DNA of 64,000 bases from Thinopyrum elongatum (Eukaryota; Streptophyta; Magnoliopsida; Poales; Poaceae): contig CM022297.1 in NCBI GenBank assembly GCA_011799875.1, positions 518,680,929 through 518,744,928 of the forward strand, read 5' to 3'. The position numbers were made by a program, and so were the translations under genes. The notes beneath the pieces are model-generated. The model had not been told where the DNA came from. It did no database searches and saw only the letters and a program-made list of their open reading frames with translations. Positions 54,272 to 64,000 of the stretch are shown here, piece by piece; within the stretch, counting starts at the first letter, position 1; the number at the start of each line of letters is the position of its first letter.

Positions 54272-55464
54272 GAGTTCTTGAAGGGATCCTTCCCAGGGAT
54301 CAAGGGATACACCATTGGCAGGATGACCAAGAGTCGCCGCGGCAATCTCTACATTGATGACGCGGGCTGGGGCCCCGAGGCCAACTCAATCGAGTACGGG
54401 TATCGGGTCCCCTTCGGCGGAATTCACGTCTTCATCGGAAAGATCGGCGAGTCTGAGCCTGAGCCGGACACCTCCATCGACATCATCGAGTCGGCTCGGC
54501 GCACGTGACCTGCCCGGGTTCAACCCGGTCAGAAGCGTGTTTTCGTCGGTTTCACGCAGGGCATGGGTCTTGCAGAGGATTCTGTATCCGGAGGAGAGAC
54601 TCTCATCTACTCAGGTGATGAGTCCTCAACCGAAGAGACAGAGTCAATTTACCAGCTTGAAGATGGCGGGTTTGGGGGCTACTCCGACGGCAACAGTATT
54701 CCGGACCCCTATGAGCCGCTATACAGGGCTGCAATCTTTATGGCTGGCACAGGGCCGGCTCCCAATTCATCAACGGTGGCGGCTCTCACATCTGGCTCAA
54801 CTACTGCTGCGGCGGCTGGTGCTGGCGGCTCAGTTACGCCCCCAGCTCAGGTTTTGTCAGATCTCTTGGGCACCTTGACAACTTTGCTAGCAACAGAGGT
54901 TACTGCGGCGAATCAGGCAGAGCGCAACGCAGAGATTGCAAATGTGCGGGATGAGATAGCCAAGGCCCAAGAGGAGCTTAATGCAGAGAACGCCAGGATG
55001 GCAACGGAGCGAGCTTAGATGGAGGCCGAGTCACAGCGCATAAGGGCGGAGGCTTTTCGCTTAAATTTGGATCAGAACGCCTCTAATGTTGTTCTTTGAA
55101 GGAGACACCAAACTCGTTTGCCTGAGCAGTATGAGGGGCGGAACCTTTTTAACACGCCTGGGGCAGGACCAAGCAACCCGCCAGGCATGGCCTGGGTTAC
55201 GGAGACACCAGGGGGTGGAGTGGCGGCTCAACCTCGGTTGCCAAACCCGCCCCGTAGGGATCAAACCCCACCTCAGCGTTTTTCGACACCACTCAGCCAT
55301 TATTCTAACCCGGTGGATAACATGGTGGCGGCGGCTACCATGCTCAATGCACTTCCTTTGGCTGAGGAAACACCCTTTGTAGTAGAGGAATGCACTTCCT
55401 TTGGCTGAGGAAACACCCTTTGCAGTAGAGGCGCGGAACGCGATTGAGCTTTTGCAAATAGCAG
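54272..55464 (+). pseudogene. Leader ORF region and gag N-terminal part, broken
   Basis: A short frame starting near 54323 (MTKSRRGNLYIDDAGWG) ends in TGA at 54506. Then comes an open stretch from 54563 (MGLAEDSVSGGETL) with an Ala/Gly-rich middle and a helical Glu-rich end (EIANVRDEIAKAQEELNAE), stopped by TAG at 55016. Further frames to 55460 are split by stops and a small duplication (TGCACTTCCTTTGGCTGAGG at 55347 and 55391). This is the N-terminal gag region of a decayed copy. Confidence 0.65.
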
Positions 55465-57651
55465 TTGCACAACAGGAGAAATATTCGTACAGTCGTGATC
55501 GGGTGCATTCAACTCCCCTCCCAAGCTGCAGTTACAGTCGACGTCTTGACTCGCCCGCAGTCTCTAGCAGTGAGCGATGACGCAACCCGTCCCAAGGTAA
55601 TAAGCTGCCCCATTGTGAGGACTGATGCTCAAGCAATTGTGGATGAGGCTAGAGCCCGTCGTGAGGCGGAGGCCATGGCGGCGGCTCACCAGGGGGCTTA
55701 TCAACAGCCTCCAGTGACCCCCACAGCCTCGGTGGGAGCTGGGACAACTTCCAGGACGATTGGAGTGCCATGTCTTGTACTAGCTTTGTGTAATGAGTGG
55801 TTACCCAAGGATTGCAAAGGTCCTTGTAAGGTGCCCAGTTACACAGCTGATCTCCCTCCTAAAGCTTGGATTGAGAGCTATGAGCTAGCTATGGAGATGT
55901 TGGATGTCAATGATGCTGTTTGTGCCAAGTATTTCACTATGATGTTGGAGGGGCCGGCTCGTACTTGGTTAAAGGGTCTACCCCCTAACTCTATCAATTC
56001 CTGGGCAGAGTTGAAGGCGCGTTTTATCAAAAACTTTCAAGGCACGTGTAAGAAGCCTTTGACGATTGTTGATTTGGATCACTGCGTGCAGAGGGAGGAT
56101 GAGTCGGCCCATCATTGGGTCCGGCGGGTCTCGGCCATTATTCACTCATCTGATAATATCACGGCGGCTCAGGCGGTTCTTATTCTGGAGAAGAACTGTC
56201 GCTTTGTGCCTCTTAAGCAGAAGCTCGGGCGGCTTAAGCATTATTGCCAGGACATGGGTGAGCTCATGGCGGCTCTCACTAAATATGCTGACTCTGATAG
56301 CACAAAGGATCCTGCCTCTGATGAAGAGGATAAGTCCAGTAAGAGCAAGAAGAGTGACAATGCTAAGGGTCAACAGCAGAATGCGGCAGGGAACAATGGT
56401 AATAACCAAGGCAATGGTGGCAAGCGAAGAAACCTGGATGGTAGGTCAGATCTAGTGGCTAACACCAATGCCGGGTCTAAGAACCAGCGCCACAACGGTA
56501 ATGGTAAGCCATCTTTTGGAGGGAAAAACTTTAATCTTGAAGCAATGCTCAATGAACCTTGCCCGAAACACATTCTGCCTAATAAGCCGGCCACTCATGC
56601 TTGGAAGGATTGTTTTATCATGCGAGAGTATAGAAATTACAGCTTTAATCAGAATAATGGTAATAACAATGGGCCGCCTGGCGGGTCAGGATCTGGTCCT
56701 CAAGGGTCCGGCTTTGGCGGCGGCGGGTCAAGCTCTGGTTATCCAGGTCAAGGTAACCATGGTGGGTACAATCAATAGTCCGGTCAGGGTAGCCAGCAGC
56801 AGAGTAATCAGTCAGGGTATCAGAGTAATCCGAAGCAGCTTAATGGTGGCCAGTATCATGTTTTTACTACAAGTCTTTGCAAGCGAGACCAGAAGGTTCA
56901 CAAGCGGGTGGTTCATGCAGTGGAGCCAGCTGTTCCACAGTATTTGAGATGGTCTGAGCACACGATATCGTGGAGCAGGGCGGATCACCCGTCGTGGGTT
57001 GATAACCCGGGTCACTTAGCCCTTGTGGTGGCCCCTCAGGTTGGTGGCTATAAGTTCACTAAGGTACTCATGGACGGTGGGAGTAGCATCAACATTCTGT
57101 ACTATGACACTTTTTGGCGGATGAATTTGAAGGACAAGGATCTTAAGCCGTCCTCCACAGTGTTCCATGGCGTGGTGCCTGGCAAGTCAGCTTATCCAGT
57201 TGGTAAGATAGCACTAGAGGTGGCCTTTGGTGACGATCTCAATTACAAGGTCGAGACGCTGTGGTTTGAGGTGGAAAAAATCAAGAGTCCTTATCATGCT
57301 CTGTTTGGACGCCCGACTTATGCTTGCTTCATGGCCCGCCCTTGCTATATTTACTTACAGCTGAAAATGCCAGGGCCAAAGGGGACAATCATGGTACATG
57401 GTGATCGGAAAGTTGCCCTAGAGTGTGAGGAAGGAGATGCAGCTTATGCAGAGTCGGCTTGTGCTGCTGAAGAGCTCATGTATTACAAAAATAATGTTGA
57501 CCCGGCTGATATGACCCCCTTGAAGAAACCCACTACTGAGCATGACCCGCCACTCAAGTTTAAGTCTGTAGATGACACTAAACAAGTTGATTTTGTCCAT
57601 GGCGACTCTTCCCAACAGTTTACTATTGGTACTGGGATGGATCTTAAATAG
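55465..57651 (+). pseudogene. Tat-type gag core and protease
   Basis: One frame. Gag core around YELAMEMLDVNDAVCAKYF and MMLEGPARTWLKGLP, followed by an Asn/Gly-rich linker; no CCHC knuckle is obvious. An amber TAG at 56776-56778 interrupts after GYNQ. The protease region follows, with VLMDGGSSINIL and FGRPTYACF. A second TAG at 57649-57651 precedes the RT, in the same frame. Confidence 0.85.
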
Positions 57652-60600
57652 GAAAGCGCGCTCATCGAGTTCATCCGTGAGAATCGGGACATCTTTGCAT
57701 GGAAACCTTCTGACATGCCGGGTGTACCGAGAGAGCTCGCTGAGCACTACCTTAATGTGGATCCCAAGTTTAAGCCGGTCAAGCAATGTCTTCGTCGTTT
57801 CAATGAAGAGCGATGCAAAGCTATTGGAGAAGAGGTGGCCCGGCTCTTGGCTGCTGGGTTTATTGTTGAAGCGCTCCATCCTGAGTGGTTGGCTAACCCT
57901 GTGCTTGTGCTTAAGAAAAATGGCACATGGCGTATGTGTGTTGATTACACAGATCTTAACAAGGCTTGTCCAGCTAATCCGTTTGCTCTCCCTCGTATCG
58001 ACCAGATTATTGATGCCACAGCGGGTCGTGAGAGTTTATGTTTCTTGGATGCTTATTCGGGTTATCATCAGATCAAGATGGCAGTCAAAGACCAAGAGAA
58101 GATGTCTTTTATCACACCTTTTGGGGCTTTCTGCTATGTTTCTATGCCTTTTGGGCTTAAAAGTGCTCAGGCGACTTATCAACGCTGTGTCCAGAATTGC
58201 TTCAAGGATCAGATTGGACGCAACTTTCATGCTTATGTGGATGATATTGTGGTTAAGTCCAGGAAGAAAGAGACCCTGCTTGATGATTTGAAGGAAACTT
58301 TTGATAATCTCCGGGTCTACAAAATGATGCTTAACCCGGCCAAGTGTGTGTTTGGTGTGCCTGCAGGTAAACTCTTGGGGTTCCTAGTCTCAGAGCGTGG
58401 CATTGAGGCTAACCCGGAGAAGATAAAGGCTATCATCTCGCTCTCTAAGCCGGTGTGTGTTAATGATGTTCAACGCTTGGCGGGTCGTATTGCTGCTTTA
58501 AGCCGGTTTATAAGCCACCTCGAAGAGAAGGCACTTCCTTTATATCAGATGATGAAGAAGACAGATCATTTTGTCTGGAGTGATGAGGCTAATGAAGCAT
58601 TTGAGGTGCTTAAAAATAGTTAGCTGAGCCGCCTGTCCTTGCTGCCCCTATCGATAAAGAGCCCTTGCTCCTATACGTGGCTGCTAATAACAAGGCAGTC
58701 AGTGTAGCAGTTGTTGTGGAGCGCAAGGAGGCGGGTAAGGAGTACCCATTTCACCGGCCGGCTTATTATGTGAGCGAGGTTCTAACTGAGTCCAAGCAAA
58801 GGTACCCACATTGGCAGAAGCTGGTGTTTGGGGTGTTCATGGTGAGTCGCAAGTTGAAATATTATTTCCTTGGGCATCCAATAACAGTGGTCAGCTCTGC
58901 TCCTTTGGGAGATATTATCCAAAACAAAGAGGCCACTGGCCGGGTTGCTAAGTGGGCAATTGAGCTGGGACCTCATAATATCAAGTATGTGCCAAGGACA
59001 GCCATTAAATCTCAAGCTTTGGTGGATTTCATTAATGATTGGACAGAGTTGCAAACACCTGAGGAGAAGCCTGACAACACATATTGGGTCATCCATTTTG
59101 ATGGGTCTAGGCAATTGGAAGGCTCGGGGGTTGGAGTTATATTGACTTCCCCGCGAGGTGATAAATTCTGTTATGTTTTAAGGCTAATGTTTCCTTGTAC
59201 TAACAATGCAGCTGAGTATGAAGCTTTGCTTCATGGGCTTCGTATGGCCAAGGAGATGAATTTAAGCTGGGTCAGATGTCTGGGCGACTCAGACCTAGTG
59301 GCTCAGCAAGTCTCAGGCAAATGGGACTCCAAAGACCCGCTTATGGCGGCTTATCATCAGGCGGTTGAGGTCATTGCTGGTCACTTTAAAGGCTATCAAG
59401 TGGATCACATCGATCGGCGAAAGAATGAGGCGGCAGATGCGTTAGCCCGGCTCGGGTCTCAACCTAAGCCGGTGCCCGCTAATGTGTTCCTCGATGTGTT
59501 ACACAATCCTTCGGTCAAGTTACATTCTGAGGAAGATTTGGCTATACCTGACCTGGAGGGGCAATTGGTGGTGGCTCTCCGTGCAATTCCTGATTGGATG
59601 CTTCCTTATCTGGCTTATCTGACTCATGGCGAGTTACCCGAGGATGAAAATCTGGCAAGGCAGATCACAAGGCATTCTAAGTCTATGACTATCATCAATG
59701 GTGAGTTACATCGATGCAGTGTGACTGGCGTTTTCCAACGTTGTGTTTCTCCTGAGGAGGGTCGTGAGATTTTGCAAGAGATACATGCAGGTGACTGTGG
59801 GCACCATGCCGGCTCACGCTCTTTGGTGGCTAAGGCATTTCGTCATGGATTTTTCTGGCTGACGGCTCATGCTGATGCAGAGGATATTGTTAGCAAGTGT
59901 GATGGATGTCAGAAATTTGCAAGACAAGCTCATGTGCCGGCTCAGCAGTTGAGGATGATTCCCATAACTTGGCCGTTTGCAGTCTAGGGGCTTGATATGG
60001 TTGGACCTTTCAAGAGATCCAAAGATAAGAAGACCCACCTTTTGGTGGCAGTTGACAAGTTTACCAAGTGGGTTGAAGCAGAGCCTGTTAGCAATTGTGA
60101 AGCAGCAATTGCAGTTCAATTTGTTAAAAAGTTGATCTTTCGCTTTGGCTATCCTCACAGTATCATCACTGATAATTGTACTAATCTGTCCAAGGGGGCT
60201 ATGAGAGATTTTTGTCAAAGAGAACACATCCATTTAGATGTGTCTTCAGTGGCTCATCCACAATCTAATGGTCAAGCAGAAAGAGCTAATCAAGAAATCT
60301 TGAGAGGGGTCAAGCGCCGGCTTATGCTTCCTTTAGAGAGAACGCCGGGTTGTTGGGTTGAGGAACTTCCTTCAGTCCTTTGGAGTATCAGGACCACCCC
60401 TAATAGATCAACAGGCTATACGCCTTTCTTCATGGTTTATGGTGCTGAGGCGGTTCTCCCAAGTGATATTCGTCATGACTCGCCCAGGGTGGCGGCTTAC
60501 GTTGAAGCTGATAATGAGACGGCACGTCAGAATGCACTTGATGCTTTGGATGAAGAGCGAGACCTGGCAGCAGCATGTTCGGTGATTTATCAACAAGACC

Positions 60601-60854
60601 TGCGTCGCTATCATAGCCGCAGAGTTAAGACCCAGACGTTTCAACAGGGCGACTTAGTGCTCCGGTTGATTCAAGATCAGTCAGGCATGCATAAGTTATC
60701 GCCACCTTGGGAGGGGCCTTTTGTGGTCAGCAAGAACCTCAACAATGGGTCATATTATCTCATTGATGTACGTGAGCACAAGAAATCACGCACTTCTAAG
60801 GAGGAGACCAAAAGGCCGTGGAATATTGCTCATCTTCGGCCTTACTACACCTGA
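57652..60854 (+). pseudogene. Tat-type pol: RT, RNase H, second RNase H, integrase
   Basis: RT runs from IFAWKPSDMPGVP to the catalytic HAYVDDIVVKS. The first RNase H follows, broken by a TAG at 58621 and a one-base shift before 58665. The second, archaeal-like RNase H begins YWVIHFDGSRQLEGSGVGV and has NNAAEYEALLHGL. Integrase has its zinc region (CDGCQKFARQAH), then TAG at 59985-59987 where Trp is usual, then the core with VAVDKFTKWVEAEP and AHPQSNGQAERAN. It ends WNIAHLRPYYT. No chromodomain. Confidence 0.92.
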
Positions 60855-60891
60855 GCCACCGGCTCTTATCATTGTACATACTTCGGCTGAT

Positions 60892-60909
60892 GTATATATA
60901 TATATATAT
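60892..60909. repeat. TA microsatellite
   Basis: (TA)9 just after the Tat integrase stop codon. Confidence 0.85.
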
Positions 60910-61108
60910 CTTTTTATGATCAATATAATAAAGCCGGCATCCCTGAAAATTTTGGGGCCTCTGTCATTTCATTTCTGTGTATCTGAGTCTTTATTAATTG
61001 ATCATAAGGTCACTTGGGGGCTTCCAACCCACCGGGTTTAGCTTTCATACCCTCTTGACTGGCATGAGACGCCACATTATGGGTTAAACCTGCCTATTTG
61101 CAACTTGC

Positions 61109-61359
61109 TACTCCACCAGGTGACCCGCCGGACTCTTGACAAGTTAATCTTTTTTAAGACCCTGAACTTGTTAAGGTTAAAACGGCGGTTTTGTGTCACG
61201 TGAGAGCCGGCTTACAGTGAGCTAGGGTAAACTCACCTGTCTGTTTGGTGCTACTCCACTATATGGCCCGTCATACTCTTAACAGTCAATCTTTTTTAAG
61301 ACCCTGAACTTGTTAAGGTTAAAATGACGGATTTATGTCATGGGAGGGCCGGCTTACAG
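61109..61359. repeat. Tandem repeat in the Tat 3' region
   Basis: Two 109-bp copies, 61109-61217 and 61251-61359, share AATCTTTTTTAAGACCCTGA and GAGGGCCGGCTTACAG-like ends. A further pair around CACCCGCCCTGGTTTTTGAC lies at 61590 and 61695. Such repeats are typical of the long 3' non-coding region of Tat elements. Confidence 0.85.
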
Positions 61360-61868
61360 GATAAAATGGATATGCGGCCTTGAAAGCAAACATATGGCCT
61401 GTGTAGCCAACTTTTTTCGGCCGCGCCTTAAAAGCCGGCTTAACAAATGTTTGAGATTGGCATATTTTCCGTTTTGATTTTTCAGATGTTTTTATGCTCT
61501 CAAGTTTTTTGCTTTTGTGCAAATTCTGAATCCCCGGGTCACGTGGCTCCGGGTTATGCTACTCACGTTTGAGTATTTCGGGTTGTCACCCGCCCTGGTT
61601 TTTGACTTTGAGTCGCCAGTATGTTTTGGCTTAACAACCATGTTCATGATTTTTTCAATAACTATATAAGACTACAAGTCTTTGGGCTTTTTCACCCGCC
61701 CTGGTTTTTGACTTTAAGTTGCCAGCGCAGATGTTGATTGGTCTTCTGCAGAATATACAAGCCATTGGGTAAAAGCATAGTCATGGCATGGCTCATATGA
61801 TCAAATCAAGCATGCAACAAGGGTTATCTCCTGGATTATAAGATGAGATAAAACATGCACGAAGGCAT

Positions 61869-63608
61869 TGAAGGAAATATGCCCTAGAGGCAATAATAAA
61901 GTTTTTATTTATATTTCCTTATATCATGATAAATGTTTATTATTCATGCTAGAATTGTATTAACCGGAAACTTAATACATGTGTGAATACATAGACAAAC
62001 AGAGTGTCACTAGTATGCCTCTACTTGACTAGCTCATTAATCAAAGATGGTTAAGTTTCCTAGCCATAGACATGAGTTGTCATTTTATGAACGGGATCAC
62101 ATCATTAGAGAATGATGTGATTGACAAGACCCATCCGTTAGCTTAGCACGATGATCGTTTAGTTTGTTGCTATTGCTTTCTTCATGACTTATACAAGTTC
62201 CTATGACTAGGAGATTATGCAACTCCCGAATACCGGAGGAACACTTAGTGTGCTTTCAAACGTCACAACGTAACTGGATGATTATAAAGATGCTCTACAG
62301 GTGTCTCCGAAGGTGTTTGTTGAGTTGGCATAGATCGAGATTAGGATTTGTCACTCCGATTGTCGGAGAGGTATCTCTGGGCCCTCTCGGTAATGCACAT
62401 CATATGAAGCCTTGCAAGCAATGTGACTAATGAGTTAGTTATGGGATGATGCATTACGGAATGAGTAAAGAGACTTGCCGGTAACGAGATTGAACTAGGT
62501 ATGATGATACCGATGATCGAATCTCGGGCAAGTAACATACCGATGACAAAGGGAACAACGTATGTTGTTATGCGGTTTGACCGATAAAGATCTTCGTAGA
62601 ATATGTAAGAGCCAATATGAGCATCCAGGTTCCGCTATTGGTCATTGACCGGAGATGAGTCTCGGTCATGTCTACATAGTTCTCGAACCCGTAGGGTCCG
62701 CACGCTTAATGTTCGATGACGATCGGTATTATGAGTTTATGTGTTTTGATGTACCGAAGGTAGTTCGGAATCCCGGATGTGATCATGGACATGACGAGGA
62801 GTCTCGAAATGGTCGAGACATAAAGATTGATATATTGGACCATGTTATTCGGACACCGGAAGTGTTCCGGAAGGTTTCGGATAAAACCGGAGTGCCGGAG
62901 GGTTACCGGAACCCCCCCCCCCCCGGGAAGTTATGGGCCCTTAGTGGGCTTTAGGGGAGAGAGAGGGCAGCAGCCAGGAGGTGGCGCCCCCCCCCCCAAG
63001 GGGAGTCCAAATTGGACTAGGGGAGGGGGGCGCAGCCCCTCTTTCCCTCTCCCTCACCCTCCCTTTCCTTCTCCTCCTAGTTGGACTAGGAAAAGGGGAA
63101 ACCTACTCCTACTAGGAGTGGGATTCCTCCCCCCTTGGCGCGCCCTATGAGGGCCGGCCGGCCTCCCCCTTGCTCCTTTATATACGGGGGCAGGGGGGCA
63201 CCCTAGGACACACAAGTTGATTGTTTTTAGCCGTGTGCGGTGCCCCCCTCCACAGATTTCCACCTCGGTCATATTTTCGGAGAGCTTAGGCGAAGCCCTG
63301 CCGGAATCACTTCATCATCACCGTCACCATGCCGTCATGCTGACGGAACTCTCCCTCGGCCTCAGCTGGATCAAGAGTTCGAGGGACGTCACCGAGCTGA
63401 ACGTGTGCAGATCGCGGAGGTGCGGTGCGTTCGGTACTTGATCGGTTGGATCGCGAAGACGTTCGACTACATCAACCGCGTTACTAAACGCTTCCGCTTT
63501 CGGTCTACGAGGGTACGTGGACACACTCTCCCGCTCGTTGCTATGCATCACCTAGATAGATCTTGCGTGTTCGTAGGAATTTTTTTGAAATTACTGCGTT
63601 ACCCAACA
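61869..63608 (+). repeat. 5' LTR of a plus-strand Angela/BARE-like Copia
   Basis: A 1740-bp LTR from TGAAGGAAATATGCCCTAGAGG to TTACCCAACA. Its first bases are changed from the usual TGTTGG. Related to the LTRs at 29971 and 36400 but clearly divergent. It includes poly-C runs at 62909-62922 and 62989-62998 and a TATATACGG word at 63179-63187. Short frames inside it are not genes. Confidence 0.92.
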
Positions 63609-63622
63609 GTGGCATCCGAGCC
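63609..63622 (+). other. Primer binding site of the plus-strand Copia
   Basis: GTGGCATCCGAGCC follows the LTR end CCCAACA, matching the BARE/Angela form. Confidence 0.8.
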
Positions 63623-64000
63623 AAGTCTATGCGTAGATGATTTGCACGAGTAGAACACAAAGGAGTTGTGGACGTGGGTGTATACATATTGCTTGCCGTT
63701 ACTAGTTGTTACTTGGTTCAGCGGTATTGTGAGATGAAGCGGCCCGGACCGACATTACGCGTACGCTTACGCGAGACTGGTTTCACCGCTGTGAGCACTC
63801 GTTGCTTAAAGGTGACTGGTGGGTGTCTGTCTCTCTCACTTTAGTTGAATCGGTTTCAATGAAGAGGGTTCTTTTAGAAGATCAAAAAGCAATCGCTACA
63901 CCACGTTGTGGTTTTGCGTAAGTAAGAACGGTTCTTCTAAGCCCGTAGCAGCCACGTAAAACTTGCAACAACAAAGTAGAGGACGTCTAACTTGTTTTTG
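63623..64000 (+). mobile_element. Leader of the plus-strand Copia, runs off the window
   Basis: The sequence matches, in reverse orientation, the leader of the minus-strand Angela-like element (36000-36385), including GAAGCGGCCCGGACCGAC and GAGGACGTCTAACTTG. Its gag-pol lies beyond base 64000. Confidence 0.88.

Larger units (their letters stand above)
53686..61868 (+). mobile_element. Tat-type Gypsy retrotransposon, 3' end disrupted
   Basis: 5' LTR 53686-54234, primer site, leader with a short ORF, a gag-protease-pol frame to 60854, and a 3' non-coding region with tandem repeats. An extra RNase H domain between the usual one and the integrase marks the Tat lineage. The Angela/BARE-like LTR at 61869 interrupts the 3' region, so the 3' LTR is not in the window. 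Several amber codons and a frameshift show it is inactive. Confidence 0.92.

Noticed and set aside
54354..54878. 174-codon plus-strand frame
   Set aside because: It is in a different phase from the gag leader frames and its peptide has no element-related motif; a shadow frame.
57418..58230. Minus-strand frames opposite the Tat pol
   Set aside because: They are antisense shadows of a well recognised protease and reverse transcriptase.
1..64000. tRNA, rRNA or conserved ncRNA genes
   Set aside because: Only tRNA-complementary primer sites of retroelements were seen; no cloverleaf or rRNA segment was recognised by eye.

Overview
This window is a transposon-dense stretch of a large grass genome, most likely Triticeae (wheat, Aegilops or barley relatives). 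The evidence is Angela/BARE-type Copia LTRs (TGTTGGAAATATGCCC start), a Stowaway MITE with CTCCCTCCGTCCC ends, Tourist/Harbinger MITEs, several large Gypsy families and intron-containing plant genes. Splice sites, LTR ends and repeat counts were read by eye; no alignment or search was run.

Two host genes look intact, both on the minus strand. The 20S proteasome beta-1 subunit gene (PBA1, 12309-16278) has eight exons, all with GT-AG introns, and encodes 244 residues with the catalytic Thr1/Asp17/Lys33 set. The F-box protein gene (39901-42193) has five exons and encodes 527 residues with a C-terminal FBD-like region. Other gene material is broken: a decayed copy of the PBA1 exon 7 region (9836-9985), a three-exon fragment of ribosomal protein L24 (17992-18367), and an unrecognised acidic-tailed reading frame interrupted by one TAG (28052-29338).

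Layout. 1-2800: inverted repeats, a Stowaway MITE and a degenerate GCTGGAACC repeat block. 2808-9798: a plus-strand LINE 3' part split by a 5.6 kb Copia element (3156-8761) whose interior is strikingly rich in GGAA. 9800-12170: PBA1 remnant, a deleted Harbinger element and a palindromic MITE. 12309-16278: PBA1. 16600-19046 and 27570-29340: gene fragments, separated by a minus-strand Gypsy (19047-27564) with a perfect TAGAG target duplication and LTRs packed with the palindrome CCGGATGTCCGG. 29971-38099: a minus-strand Angela-like Copia that lost part of its 3' LTR and sits in the terminal repeat of a GC-rich MULE-like element (38105-39345). 39652-42193: a Tourist MITE and the F-box gene. 42586-48400: low-complexity and short tandem repeats, a 5'-truncated LINE and a small LTR. 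48410-53685: remnants of related Gypsy elements, including two LTRs placed head to head. 53686-61868: a plus-strand Tat-type Gypsy with a second RNase H domain. 61869-64000: the 5' LTR and leader of a plus-strand Angela/BARE-like Copia that continues beyond the window.

Most of the sequence is layered insertions: LINE split by Copia, MULE split by Angela, one Gypsy LTR inside another's gag, Tat Gypsy into a Gypsy LTR, and Angela into Tat. I found no new multi-gene system. The most unusual signals are the strand-biased GGAA enrichment in the 3156-8761 Copia, the palindromic LTR minisatellite that is also open as a continuation of pol, and a GC-rich LTR hairpin that seems kept in three related LTRs despite changed sequence.
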